Below, in pieces: positions 22,964 through 31,486 of a stretch of 50,960 nucleotides of DNA; positions within the stretch are counted from its first letter, which is position 1, and every line of letters begins with the position of its first letter. The notes beneath the pieces are model-generated. The model saw only the letters and a list, made by a program, of their open reading frames with translations, was not told the DNA's origin and ran no database searches. The stretch is taken from positions 1-50,960 of the forward strand of contig CAYMCQ010000022.1 of the NCBI GenBank assembly GCA_964389025.1, read 5' to 3'. The translations under genes and the position numbers were made by a program. Source of the stretch: CAYMCQ01 sp964389025 (GTDB lineage Bacteria; Verrucomicrobiota; Verrucomicrobiia; Limisphaerales; CAYMCQ01).

Positions 22964-25483
22964 ATGAGAACCATTCTTGTCGGCTTAATCAGTCTCGCAG
23001 CAACTACTCTGTCCTTCGGCCAAGGCGCAGTTAACTTCCAAAATTCTACGACAGCGGCCGACCCGCTTAAGCTGTCGTCTCCACCGGACAGATTGGTGCG
23101 ATGGGGTGCCTCCGCCCACTTCCTGAACGCCGCATTTACGAATACAGGTGGTGTTTACAGCAACAGCGTCCCTGGTTTGGTCGCGCAACTGTATCAGGGC
23201 AATTCGCTGGCCGTCGAAGGAACATTGACTGCCGTTGCCACCGCCCCGCTGACTTTTCGGCCATCAACTTCCGCGCAGGTCGGCGTCTGGAGGGGGATCA
23301 CGGGGGTTCCACTTCCTGATATCGCGCCCACTAACTCGGGGAAATTGCAAGTGCGCGTTTTTGACAGCACCTATGCGCCCACGTATGAGGCTGCCGTCGC
23401 TCTGGGAAACGCTTATCCCGGACTGCTCGGCAAGTCCGCTTTATTCAACTACACCCCACCTGACACGAACGGCACGGCACTGCCTCCGGACTTCAACATG
23501 ACAAACTTCCTGGGCTTTTCGATCACCGCGCCGAATCAGGAAGGTGCGGCAAGGTTCGCGACGAATATTTTTCCCGCCTCTCGCACAAACGTTGTTGGCA
23601 CTACTGCCACGTTCACCATTGCTGCCGCTGGCGAACCGACGATCAGTTATCAATGGTATAAAAGCCCGGCCACTGTCGCGGTCGGCCAGACATCTCCCAC
23701 TCTCACTCTGAACTACGTTCAACTGGCCGAGGCGGGCGGCTATTATTGCATCATCAGCAATGCTTTTGGCATGGCAACCAGCAGCGTTGGAACGCTCACA
23801 GTCACCGGCACGGAGGGTCTTCTTGGGCTTACTTTGTTGAATCCCAAGACCAAAACTGATCATACCAGCGCTACAATCACTGTGGACGGCAAGATTACCG
23901 CGCAATCTCCCGGTATTGCAAACATCCTTGTTAATGCGGGACAGGGCTGGACTGCGGCCACAATCAGCAGCAACACGGCCACCAAGATTTTTTGGACCAA
24001 TTCGTCGGTCACGCTGCGCACCGGAACCAATTCAGTCTTCGCTGAAGCGATTGATAACAACGCCGTGGTCGGATATTCGAAAACGAACCTCGTCTTCCTG
24101 AGAGTGCCGAGCACCTTAACTCTTCTCTTTGACAGCAGCAGAGGAACAGTGGTTGGCAATTTGCTTAAGACACCCAGCACCCCTGCCGGTCAGACACCAG
24201 CCAACGCGGCTTCTCTCGACGTGGAACGCAGCTACACACTGAACATTACTCCAGGCGCGGGCTTTTTGTTCAGCAACGTGCTGCAAGTCATCAACGGCTC
24301 GACGAGTGTGCTTTACTCGGCCAACCCGGCCAAGCAGGCGCAGAAGGGTGACAAGAAAGTCGGCTTCACCATGAAGACCAACCTGACGTTGATCGTGAAC
24401 TTTATCACCAATCGGTTCGTCAGCTCGGCGGGCATTTATTACGGCCTCTACATGGAGGGAACCACGGCGCATGAAAGCTCCGGCTGGTTCACGGTCAAGA
24501 CCGACAGCAAGCTCAAATTCACCGGCAAACTGTTGCAGGAGGGCACAACGGTGCCGTTCGGCGGCACGTTTGACCTCGCAGGAGTTGGCACGCCGAAACC
24601 GGGCAAGAACATCGCTCGCAAGCTCTACCCCTCTGACATATTGACCCTCGGCCTCCAATTGGATTTGGGAACCGGCGTCAATCTCTCCGGCACAGTGCAG
24701 AGCACCAACTGGGGAGGCGCGGCCGCCATGGATGCCGACAAGAGCTTTGATGGCGCTAAAGTGCCTCTGACGCTGCCGTCCTCCGTCACGAAGGCGTTCG
24801 CGATGGTCATGGCGGGCAGCGCCACTCCCTCCACATTGCCCGGTGGCGATGGATACGCTCTGAACTCAACTGGTATTGACCCGGCCAAATCCACGTTGAA
24901 GGTCAAGGGTTACACAGGTGAAGGCCCCGGCGTTAAACTGCAATCCGTCCAAACGGGCGTGTTCACAAACGGCTCGTGGCCGTTCTATGCGCAGCTTTAC
25001 AAGGATACGGGTGACCCGACACATTACCACGGCGCGATGATTGGCTGGCTCACGATCAACGACGGCGACATCAGCGGCGATGTCGTCTGGACCAAGAAGA
25101 GCACGGCTACAACGCTGCCTTACTCGGGCGGCTTCACCACCATGTTCTCGTCGGGCGGCGGCACATTGTTGAGTTCGGCGGTCACGAACGGAACTACAGG
25201 TGCCAACCTGCCGGGTCTGGCCTCGGCTCTGACGCTCACGATTCAGGATGGTGGTTATGTGCCTTCGCCGTTTGTGACGAATGTCACATACGCGTTGGGC
25301 AAGATTTCGCCGAAGATGGCCAGCGGCATCAAGGTGATCATCAAGACGAAGGCAGAAGCCAATGGCCAGGTTGACTTGGTTCCCAACAAGTGGGTTGGCG
25401 TCGCTTTGCAGAATGCAGGCACTGTGCGCGGCGCGTTCACGACTGGTGGTGCCACGAGCGGTTCAGTGCGCCTGACGCCGTAA
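22964..25483 (+). CDS. large exported Ig-fold protein
   Basis: An 839-residue secreted protein. Residues 1-20 are a signal peptide (ILVGLISLAATTLSFGQ). An Ig-like domain lies at about residues 205-285 (TISYQWYKSP, ESG-like AEAGGYYCIISNAFG), an arrangement very common in Verrucomicrobia. The region after it is beta-rich with many Thr/Gly/Ser and a second repeat-like part near the end (TFDLAGVGTPKPG, TLPYSGGFTTM). It has no cysteine-heme or enzyme motif that I recognise. It has its own good promoter and a terminator, so it appears monocistronic and well expressed. It is likely a surface or outer-membrane-associated structural protein; the function is unknown. Confidence 0.85.
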   Translation: MRTILVGLISLAATTLSFGQGAVNFQNSTTAADPLKLSSPPDRLVRWGASAHFLNAAFTNTGGVYSNSVPGLVAQLYQGNSLAVEGTLTAVATAPLTFRPSTSAQVGVWRGITGVPLPDIAPTNSGKLQVRVFDSTYAPTYEAAVALGNAYPGLLGKSALFNYTPPDTNGTALPPDFNMTNFLGFSITAPNQEGAARFATNIFPASRTNVVGTTATFTIAAAGEPTISYQWYKSPATVAVGQTSPTLTLNYVQLAEAGGYYCIISNAFGMATSSVGTLTVTGTEGLLGLTLLNPKTKTDHTSATITVDGKITAQSPGIANILVNAGQGWTAATISSNTATKIFWTNSSVTLRTGTNSVFAEAIDNNAVVGYSKTNLVFLRVPSTLTLLFDSSRGTVVGNLLKTPSTPAGQTPANAASLDVERSYTLNITPGAGFLFSNVLQVINGSTSVLYSANPAKQAQKGDKKVGFTMKTNLTLIVNFITNRFVSSAGIYYGLYMEGTTAHESSGWFTVKTDSKLKFTGKLLQEGTTVPFGGTFDLAGVGTPKPGKNIARKLYPSDILTLGLQLDLGTGVNLSGTVQSTNWGGAAAMDADKSFDGAKVPLTLPSSVTKAFAMVMAGSATPSTLPGGDGYALNSTGIDPAKSTLKVKGYTGEGPGVKLQSVQTGVFTNGSWPFYAQLYKDTGDPTHYHGAMIGWLTINDGDISGDVVWTKKSTATTLPYSGGFTTMFSSGGGTLLSSAVTNGTTGANLPGLASALTLTIQDGGYVPSPFVTNVTYALGKISPKMASGIKVIIKTKAEANGQVDLVPNKWVGVALQNAGTVRGAFTTGGATSGSVRLTP

Positions 25484-25524
25484 TGGAAATTCATCTTGGG
25501 CGAAGCGATTCGCTCAAAGCTTTA

Positions 25525-25558
25525 ACGAGGCACTCGTCCGAAAGGGCGGGTGCCTCGT
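25525..25558 (+). terminator. probable terminator of the Ig-fold gene
   Basis: Stem ACGAGGCAC (25525-25533) pairs with GTGCCTCGT (25550-25558), with an inner CGTCC/GGGCG pairing around GAAA, followed by the T-rich tail GTGTTTGT. It lies about 40 nt after the stop codon. The rest of the 25484-25792 gap is filled by the family-3 repeat. Confidence 0.6.
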
Positions 25559-25564
25559 GTGTTT

Positions 25565-25703
25565 GTAGCGCAGATTTCCAATCTGCTGTATCGCCGATTT
25601 CTAATCGGCAGACCGTCCGCAATTCAAAGCGGTGTTGGATTTTGCGCGCTGCGGATTGGAAACCCGCGACACAGTCCCGTCGTGGCGGGAGAAATCTGCG
25701 CCA
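25565..25703. repeat. family-3 palindromic element
   Basis: Outer arms GTAGCGCAGATTTC (25565-25578) and GAAATCTGCGCCAC (25690-25703) are complementary at 13 of 14 bases. Inside are further hairpins such as CAGATTTCCAATCTG and GCCGATTTCTAATCGGC. It lies between the Ig-fold gene and the tRNA, and a decayed relative occurs at 34928. Confidence 0.8.
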
Positions 25704-25792
25704 CGGTGTGGAAACGTCGGCACATCGCTGTGCTCCTGATTTTTTGCTGGCTTGGGCAAGCCGCAGTTCGAAGCGCGGCGCGGGGTGAAGAA

Positions 25793-25867
25793 TGGTGCGC
25801 GCTGCAGGGTTTGAACCTGCGACCCCTTCCGTGTGAAGGAAGTGCTCTACCGCTGAGCTAAGCGCGC
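25793..25867 (-). tRNA. tRNA-Val(CAC)
   Basis: On the minus strand the acceptor GCGCGCT pairs with AGCGCGC; the D arm is GCTCAGCGGTAGAGC, the anticodon stem CTTCC/GGAAG encloses loop TTCACAC with anticodon CAC (reads GTG, valine), and the T arm is GCAGGTTCAAACCCTGC. The 3' CCA is encoded at 25793-25795. The 5' end at 25867 follows from the acceptor stem. Confidence 0.95.
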
Positions 25868-25878
25868 ACGAACGGCCA

Positions 25879-25906
25879 AGAATAATCGCTGGCCGCCACA
25901 TTTCAA
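25879..25906 (-). promoter_or_regulatory. likely promoter of tRNA-Val
   Basis: Read on the minus strand: TTGAAA (25901-25906), a 16-nt spacer, TATTCT (25879-25884), ending 11 nt before the mature 5' end of the tRNA. It is overlapped by a GGCC-rich inverted repeat. Confidence 0.45.
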
Positions 25907-26142
25907 TCCTTTCTCCAGAAAAATTTGGGAGAAAAGAGGGTGTCTCCTGCATCCGGGGCAAAATGGACTTTCCGTTACCCCTGTGCCGTGTGAAATCGCG
26001 GAGCTTCAGACGGTTCATGGGACAGATTTTTCCCGGCAGGATTGCAAAGCTGCCATCCTGCCGTTCAACCCAGGTTCATCTGTTGCGGGCTTGATGTGCG
26101 GATGGAAGTCCGTTAAACCACTCCTGAAACCAAAGGACACTT

Positions 26143-26847
26143 ATGAAAAAAACAAAACTGCTTTTCGTTTTGATTGCCGCCGGAGTTTTTGTCGCCGCGC
26201 AATTGCAGGCCAAGGACAAAACAGATTCCTGGACTGAAACGCTCAGTTATCCGGACGAGAAGCTCAACGACGCTGGCCGAAACACGTATTTCATTCTCGA
26301 ACCGGGCCATCAACTCACGCTCAATGGCAGGGAAAATGGCAAGGCCACCGAGCTTGTCATCACGGTGCTCGACGAAACTCAGGACGTGAACGGCGTCAGA
26401 ACGCGCGTCGTCGAGGAGCGCGAGTCCGCGGGCGGCAGACTCGTTGAGGTGTCCCGGAACTTTTTCGCCGTCGGTGACAAGACGAAGAACCTCCACTACT
26501 TCGGCGAGGACGTGGACATTTACAAAAAGGACGGCACGATCGTTCACGAGGGCGCGTGGCACGAAGGCCAGGGCGACGCGAAGCACGGCATCCTCGTGCC
26601 GGGCACCATCAAAGTCGGCGACCGCTATTATCAGGAGCGCGCGCCGAAGGTCGCGATGGACCGCGCGGAAATTGTTTCAGCGAGTGAAACGGTCAAAACT
26701 CCCGCCGGTGTGTTCAAGAACTGTCTCAAGACCAAAGAAACCACGCCGCTGGAATCTGGAACGGGATACACATTTTACGCGCCGGAAGTCGGCATAGTGC
26801 AGGACGGATCTTTGAAGCTCATCAAACACGGTTTCGTAAAGAAATAA
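26143..26847 (+). CDS. exported protein of unknown function
   Basis: A 234-residue protein with a clear signal peptide (LLFVLIAAGVFVAAQLQAK). The mature part is beta-rich (ELVITVLDETQDVNGVRTRV; TVKTPAGVFKNCLKTKETTP) and ends GIVQDGSLKLIKHG. The TPAGXFxxCLKxKE..PL motif occurs in small exported proteins of several bacteria with no known role. AAAGGA gives a good ribosome site 5 nt before the ATG. The upstream 270 nt after the tRNA show no gene. Confidence 0.75.
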   Translation: MKKTKLLFVLIAAGVFVAAQLQAKDKTDSWTETLSYPDEKLNDAGRNTYFILEPGHQLTLNGRENGKATELVITVLDETQDVNGVRTRVVEERESAGGRLVEVSRNFFAVGDKTKNLHYFGEDVDIYKKDGTIVHEGAWHEGQGDAKHGILVPGTIKVGDRYYQERAPKVAMDRAEIVSASETVKTPAGVFKNCLKTKETTPLESGTGYTFYAPEVGIVQDGSLKLIKHGFVKK

Positions 26848-26982
26848 CCGCGTGGAAAAAACTCGACCACAACCCGCCGATTGGAAATGATCCATGGAGA
26901 ACAATCTCATGACGCATAGTGTCATTTTATCGTCGCCGACGGTTGCGATGCTCCCGGACGAACCCAACGCAGCGCGCCGAAG

Positions 26983-27201
26983 ATGAACAAAATCATTATA
27001 TTATTTTTGGTCGGGATGCTCGTGTTGCTGATGAGCTTGTTCGGCGGCGGCGAAGGCCCGACGAAGCGCGTTCACCGCAAGCGTATCAAACAATCCCGCG
27101 TCTCGCCGTCCCCCCAACCCGTTCCTCCTTCGCGCTCCAAACCCAATCCGCCGCCCAAACCGAATCCGCCACCCAAGCCCAATCCAGCATCGCGTCCGTG
27201 A
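26983..27201 (+). CDS. small membrane protein with Pro-rich tail
   Basis: A 72-residue protein: one membrane helix (IIILFLVGMLVLLMSLFGGG), a basic stretch (KRVHRKRIKQSR) and a tail of KPNPP-type repeats. The pattern suggests a single-pass anchor with an extended proline-rich domain. There is no strong ribosome site (GAAG before ATG). No family is recognised. Confidence 0.5.
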   Translation: MNKIIILFLVGMLVLLMSLFGGGEGPTKRVHRKRIKQSRVSPSPQPVPPSRSKPNPPPKPNPPPKPNPASRP

Positions 27202-27285
27202 GGAAATGATTTTTTTGGCGCTGCCTTTTTCGGATTGTAGTGCGGCGTTAGAAAACCCGGCTGACGCCGAAGCGAATTCCCGAGT

Positions 27286-28581
27286 CTAAAATCTCCCGAC
27301 TTTCTTCTCCGGCTGGTCGGGCAACTGGCTTTTCAGCAGGTGCGTCACGGCTTTGACTGCGAGTTCGAGCGGCAGGATTGGTTTCGCGATGACGTCGTCG
27401 CCGCCGCTGCGAATGCCCTGCTCGCGGCTGGTGAAATCGGTCCGGCACGTCACGAAGATGATGGGCGTTTTTTTGTAACGGTCGAGCGCGCGCAACCTGC
27501 CGCAGAATTCGAAGCCGTCCATGAGCGGCATGTTCACGTCGAGCAAAATCAAATCGAATTTTTTTTCCTGCAACAAGTTGAGCGCCTTGAGAGGGTCATT
27601 CGCGCTGGCGGCCTTGAAATTCGCGCGGTGCAGCGCTGACACGACGAGGCGGTTGGAAATCACATCATCATCAATGACAATCGCGCTGGCTTCCGGCAGG
27701 GGTTCCACGGAAGCGGTGCGGGCATAGCGGATCAGGTCGCCGAAAAAATCAATCGAGTGCCGGATGGTTTCGCCGGCGGAAGGCCCGGCCAACCCGGGAC
27801 GATCGCACAACTCCATCAGCAAGGCTTCCAGCGCGCTGGAAAGTTGCGCGATTTGATAGCACCCGGACAACGAGGCGAGACTCGTGAAGAAATGCACCTT
27901 GCGATGCACGTCCTCCAGTCGCAGCGGTCGCGCGCTTGGATCGGCGCAGTTCAAAAATACATCCAAAAGCTGGCGCATGGACTTGAGCGCGCCGGGCGCA
28001 TTGTCCAAAAAATCGTCAAGGAGCTTGGTGTCAGTGTGCGAAGGCTGCCCTTCTTTTTTTGGAGCTTCGTGCGGCGGCAAATGGGCTTGCGGAGCAGGCG
28101 AAGATCCGGCGTGCTCGGCGGGTTTGGCATATATTTCGCGCGCGGCGAGCAAAACGGATTGATCAACGGAACTCTGGAGGCCGCTGAAAATTTCCCCGAT
28201 GACATTGATGAGCAATTTCGGCGTGCAGCGGGATTTGAGCAACGACCTGTCGGCTCCCGCCACGGCGGCGTCATGCGCGGCGTCGGTCATATACGAGTTC
28301 GAGAGGATGATGACCGGCACGGATTTCAATTCCGGCTGGGCGCGGATGAATTTCAGGACGTCCACGCCGCTCAATTTCGGCATCATCAAGTCGAGCACCA
28401 CCACGTCGGGCTTTGTGACCGCCAGCAGTTTCATCGCCGCCAGACCATCTTCAGCGACATGCACGTCAAAACCTTCCTGCAAAAATTTCTTGCGATAGAT
28501 GTCCACGATAAGCGCGTCGTCTTCGACGAAGAAAATTTTCCTGCCGATGCCGCCGGAAGAAGTTGTTGGGTTCAAGTTCAA
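27286..28581 (-). CDS. hybrid response regulator with two receivers and a degenerate HPt-like domain
   Basis: A 431-residue protein. Receiver 1 (about residues 14-130) has the pocket E20-D21-D22, phospho-acceptor D64 and Lys116. A low-complexity Pro/Ala linker (155-185) leads to a helical region (188-290) with H230 in VHFFTSLASLSG: this lines up with the HPt motif HxLKGxAxxxG in spacing (His, Ala at +6, Gly at +10), but Leu-Lys-Gly is FTS. Receiver 2 (299-420) has DDD304-306, D348 in LLDVNMP and a later Lys in AKPI. No kinase or DNA-binding domain is present. The start is a TTG at 28581; no ATG is in frame before receiver 1. The gene is downstream of galE. Confidence 0.85.
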   Translation of the reverse strand: MNLNPTTSSGGIGRKIFFVEDDALIVDIYRKKFLQEGFDVHVAEDGLAAMKLLAVTKPDVVVLDLMMPKLSGVDVLKFIRAQPELKSVPVIILSNSYMTDAAHDAAVAGADRSLLKSRCTPKLLINVIGEIFSGLQSSVDQSVLLAAREIYAKPAEHAGSSPAPQAHLPPHEAPKKEGQPSHTDTKLLDDFLDNAPGALKSMRQLLDVFLNCADPSARPLRLEDVHRKVHFFTSLASLSGCYQIAQLSSALEALLMELCDRPGLAGPSAGETIRHSIDFFGDLIRYARTASVEPLPEASAIVIDDDVISNRLVVSALHRANFKAASANDPLKALNLLQEKKFDLILLDVNMPLMDGFEFCGRLRALDRYKKTPIIFVTCRTDFTSREQGIRSGGDDVIAKPILPLELAVKAVTHLLKSQLPDQPEKKVGRF

Positions 28582-28638
28582 TCCGCTCGCACACTAGTCG
28601 AACATGCCCGGATTGAAAAGCAGAAGATGAGCCGGTGT

Positions 28639-29610
28639 TTAGTCGGGATAACCCCTTGGATTTTTCTGATGCCAGCGCCACGCGCTTTCAATGATATCGC
28701 GCAATTTCTGGAATTTCGGCTTCCAGCCAAGTTCGTGGATGGCTTTTTCAGCCGAGGCCACCAGCTTCGGCGAATCGCCCGGGCGTCGCGGCTTTTCGAC
28801 GACGGGAATCTTTTTGCCGGTCACCTCTTCACAGGTTTGAATCACCTGCCGCACGGAATAGCCGCCGCCGTTTCCAAGATTGTAAAAACCCTGTTTGCCC
28901 GGCGCGAGCGCGAGCATGTGCGCCTGCGCCAAATCCGCGATGTGAATGTAGTCACGAATGCACGTGCCGTCGGGCGTCGGATAATCCGTGCCAAAAACCT
29001 CGCAATGCTTCGCCTGGCCAAGCGCAACTTTCAGGACGTTTGGAATCAAATGCGTCTCGATGCGGTGATGCTCGCCGAATTTTTCCGTCGCGCCCGCAGC
29101 GTTGAAATAACGGAATGCCACGAACTCCAATCCGTGAATCTCGTGATACCAGCGGAGAATTTTCTCGAACATCAACTTCGATTCGCCGTAGGGATTGATG
29201 GGGCGCTGCGGCAGATCCTCCGTCATCGGCATCTTGTCCGGCGGACTGTAGGTGGCGCATGTGGAACTGAACACGAATTTTTTCACGCCGACCGCCAGCG
29301 CCGCATCGAGCAACGTCAAGCCGTTGCAGACGTTGTTGCGAAAATATTTTCCCGGATTCTGCATGGACTCGCCGACGAGAGCGCTGGCGGCGAAGTGCAT
29401 GATGGCGTCAGGCTTCGAGGTTTGCAGCGCGCGCAGAATGTCGCCCGGCTCTTCCGGTTTTCCGAGGATGAATTTCGCGCGCGCATCCACGGCGGAGCGA
29501 TGGCCTTCGGAAAGATTGTCGTAAACCGTCACCTGATGCCCCGCGTCCAACAATTCCTCCGCGCAGATCGAACCGATGTATCCCGCGCCGCCGGTGACGA
29601 AAACGTGCAT
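28639..29610 (-). CDS. galE: UDP-glucose 4-epimerase
   Basis: A 323-residue extended short-chain dehydrogenase. The ATG at 29610 leads straight to the NAD site (MHVFVTGGAGYIGS); the longer frame to 29691 starts in repeat sequence. Other motifs: YDNLSEGHRSAV, SSTCATY, the catalytic YGESK (NPYGESKLMFE) and FRYFNAAGA. It interconverts UDP-glucose and UDP-galactose for envelope polysaccharide. The NamZ gene is divergent. Confidence 0.95.
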   Translation of the reverse strand: MHVFVTGGAGYIGSICAEELLDAGHQVTVYDNLSEGHRSAVDARAKFILGKPEEPGDILRALQTSKPDAIMHFAASALVGESMQNPGKYFRNNVCNGLTLLDAALAVGVKKFVFSSTCATYSPPDKMPMTEDLPQRPINPYGESKLMFEKILRWYHEIHGLEFVAFRYFNAAGATEKFGEHHRIETHLIPNVLKVALGQAKHCEVFGTDYPTPDGTCIRDYIHIADLAQAHMLALAPGKQGFYNLGNGGGYSVRQVIQTCEEVTGKKIPVVEKPRRPGDSPKLVASAEKAIHELGWKPKFQKLRDIIESAWRWHQKNPRGYPD

Positions 29611-29633
29611 GGCGGGGAAAGTAAGCCAGCGTT

Positions 29634-29703
29634 GGAAAGTGGGAAAGCGGGAAAGTGAGCAAGCGGGAATCACACTTTCGCACTTTCTCACCCGCTCACT
29701 TTC
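29634..29703. repeat. imperfect inverted repeat with GAAAGTG-type arms
   Basis: Arms about 29634-29668 and 29673-29703 pair with several mismatches. The left arm is a degenerate octamer series (GAAAGTGG, GAAAGCGG, GAAAGTGA, GCAAGCGG). It fills the divergent gap between galE and namZ and ends 16 nt before the namZ start. Confidence 0.7.
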
Positions 29704-29719
29704 TTATTACTCTTGCCGC

Positions 29720-30949
29720 GTGAAAAAATTTCCCAGGCTTGCGGGCTTGTTTCTGCTCGCAACTGCAATCGGGCTCAAAGCCGAAGTCAAACTCGGCAAT
29801 GAAGTCCTTGCCGCCAGCGGTTTCAAAATTCTTCAAGGCAAACGCATCGGTCTCATCACAAACCCCTCCGGCGTGAACCGCAATTTGCAGACGACGCTGG
29901 AGGTTTTGCGCCGCGCGCCGGGCGTGAAGCTCGTGGCGCTGTTTGGGCCTGAGCACGGGGTTTATGGCGACATTTATGCCGGAGAAAACATCGCGAGCAG
30001 CACGGATCCGCGCACCGGTCTGCCAGCCCACTCGATTTACGGCAAGACGCGCAAGCCGACACCGGAGATGCTCAAAGGACTGGACGCGCTGGTTTATGAT
30101 TTGCAGGACACGGGCTGTCGTTCCTACACGTTCGTCAGCACGATGGGTGTCTCGATGGAGGCGTGCGCGGAAAACGGAGTGGAGTTCATCGTGCTCGACC
30201 GGCCAAATCCGCTGGGCGGCAACCGCATCGAAGGCCCGATGGTCGAGGAAAATTTCCGCTCGTTCGTCAGCAAGTGGGACGTTCCTTACGTCTATGGAAT
30301 GACTTGCGGCGAACTGGCGAAGATGATCAACGGTGAAGGTTGGATCACGAATAAATGCAAGCTAACCGTGGTGCCGATGAAAGGGTGGAAGCGTTCGATG
30401 GTCTGGCGCGACACGGGTTTGCCGTGGGTTCTGGCTTCGCCGCACGTGCCGCACGGCGAATCGCCGATGTTCCAAGTCGCGACGGGAATGCTCGGCGAAA
30501 TCGGCGGCGTCAGCACCGGCATCGGTTACACGCTGCCGTTCCAGTGCATCGCCGCGCCGGGCTTGGATGGACATAAGCTCGCAGCGACTTTGAACGGCTA
30601 CAATTTGCCGGGCGCGAAATTTTTTCCGATCACCTACAGGCCGTTTTATTTCAACTACACGAACCAAATCATCTCCGGCGTGGAAATATTTTTCACCGAG
30701 CCAAGCCGCGCGCCGCTGACAGCAATCAATTTTTACGCAATGGAGGCATTGAAAATGGTTGCTGATCGTGATCTGTTCGCTGAAGCTGAGAAATCGGGGA
30801 AGAAGTTCGACATGTTCGACAAGGTCAACGGCACCGACGCTGTGCGCAAATCGTTGCAAGGCGGAGCGTCGGCCAGGGAAATCGTCGCGTCATGGAAGCC
30901 GGGTGAGGAAAAATTCCGCAGGCAGCGGCAGAAGTATTTGATTTATTGA
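29720..30949 (+). CDS. namZ: exo-beta-N-acetylmuramidase NamZ (DUF1343)
   Basis: A 409-residue exported protein. GTG at 29720 gives a clean signal peptide (LAGLFLLATAIGLKAE); the longer frame from 29576 starts in the repeat. Motifs: IGLITNPSGVNR, FGPEHGVYGD, VYDLQDTGCRSYTFVSTM, VLDRPNPLGGNRIEG, and SPHVPHGES. These are family signatures of DUF1343/NamZ, which removes MurNAc from the ends of peptidoglycan fragments. It may supply recycled wall fragments for import. No murein-recycling neighbours are seen, and the next gene encodes a coiled-coil membrane protein. Confidence 0.9.
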   Translation: MKKFPRLAGLFLLATAIGLKAEVKLGNEVLAASGFKILQGKRIGLITNPSGVNRNLQTTLEVLRRAPGVKLVALFGPEHGVYGDIYAGENIASSTDPRTGLPAHSIYGKTRKPTPEMLKGLDALVYDLQDTGCRSYTFVSTMGVSMEACAENGVEFIVLDRPNPLGGNRIEGPMVEENFRSFVSKWDVPYVYGMTCGELAKMINGEGWITNKCKLTVVPMKGWKRSMVWRDTGLPWVLASPHVPHGESPMFQVATGMLGEIGGVSTGIGYTLPFQCIAAPGLDGHKLAATLNGYNLPGAKFFPITYRPFYFNYTNQIISGVEIFFTEPSRAPLTAINFYAMEALKMVADRDLFAEAEKSGKKFDMFDKVNGTDAVRKSLQGGASAREIVASWKPGEEKFRRQRQKYLIY

Positions 30950-30967
30950 ACAGTCGCGGCCAGGGCG

Positions 30968-31459
30968 ATGAAAAATTTTCTGCAAAATCTTTTGGCTTTC
31001 TTCTCACTCTGCCTCTGCGCGCTGATCGCGTTCCAGTGGGTGCGCGAATCGCGGTTGCATCAGAAAATTCAGTCGCTCGCCGGCGAATTGCCCGGCAAGA
31101 CCGCGGCAATCGAGAATCTCGAAGGCCAGCTCAAACGCGCCGGGGCGGAGATCGAGCGGCTCGACAGATTGAAAACGCAACTGACGGAAACGGCGAACAC
31201 AAACCGCGCGGAGATTCTTCGTTTGAAGCTGGAACTGGAGCGCGGCCAAAAGCAGATCGAGGCCGACAGGAAAGCCATCGAGCAGGCAAACGCCAATATC
31301 CGGACGCAAATCGAAGAAACGAAAAAGCAAAATGATCTGGCAAAAAAACTTTCCGCGGAGCGCAACGAAGCCGTCGAAAAATACAACAAACTTGCTGCGG
31401 ACTACGACGCGCTGGCAAAAAAGTGGAACGACCTTCAGGAGCAGCTTAAAAAGAGGTGA
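30968..31459 (+). CDS. membrane-anchored coiled-coil protein
   Basis: A 163-residue protein: a membrane helix at residues 5-23 (LQNLLAFFSLCLCALIAFQW) followed by about 135 residues of charged heptad sequence (LEGQLKRAGAEIERLDRLK; EKYNKLAADYDALAKKWNDL). It is a single-pass protein with a long parallel coiled coil, of unknown role. It lies 18 nt after namZ and may be co-transcribed. A short hairpin of a repeated type follows the stop. Confidence 0.75.
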   Translation: MKNFLQNLLAFFSLCLCALIAFQWVRESRLHQKIQSLAGELPGKTAAIENLEGQLKRAGAEIERLDRLKTQLTETANTNRAEILRLKLELERGQKQIEADRKAIEQANANIRTQIEETKKQNDLAKKLSAERNEAVEKYNKLAADYDALAKKWNDLQEQLKKR

Positions 31460-31461
31460 CG

Positions 31462-31478
31462 CCGACATCCTGTCAGCA
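31462..31478. repeat. short family-5 hairpin
   Basis: GCCGACA (31462-31468) and TGTCAGC (31472-31478) form a 7-nt stem with one mismatch directly after the coiled-coil stop codon. A closely related sequence follows the stop of the solenoid protein gene at 45527. Confidence 0.5.
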
Positions 31479-31486
31479 CGACTCTG

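Noticed and set aside
25491..26018. 175-codon minus-strand open frame
   Set aside because: It runs through the family-3 repeat and the tRNA-Val gene; the repeat explains the open frame.
27757..29658. 633-codon plus-strand open frame
   Set aside because: It is antisense to the REC-HPt-REC gene and galE, whose motifs are complete; its translation has no family motif and is rich in Arg, His and Ala as shadow frames are.
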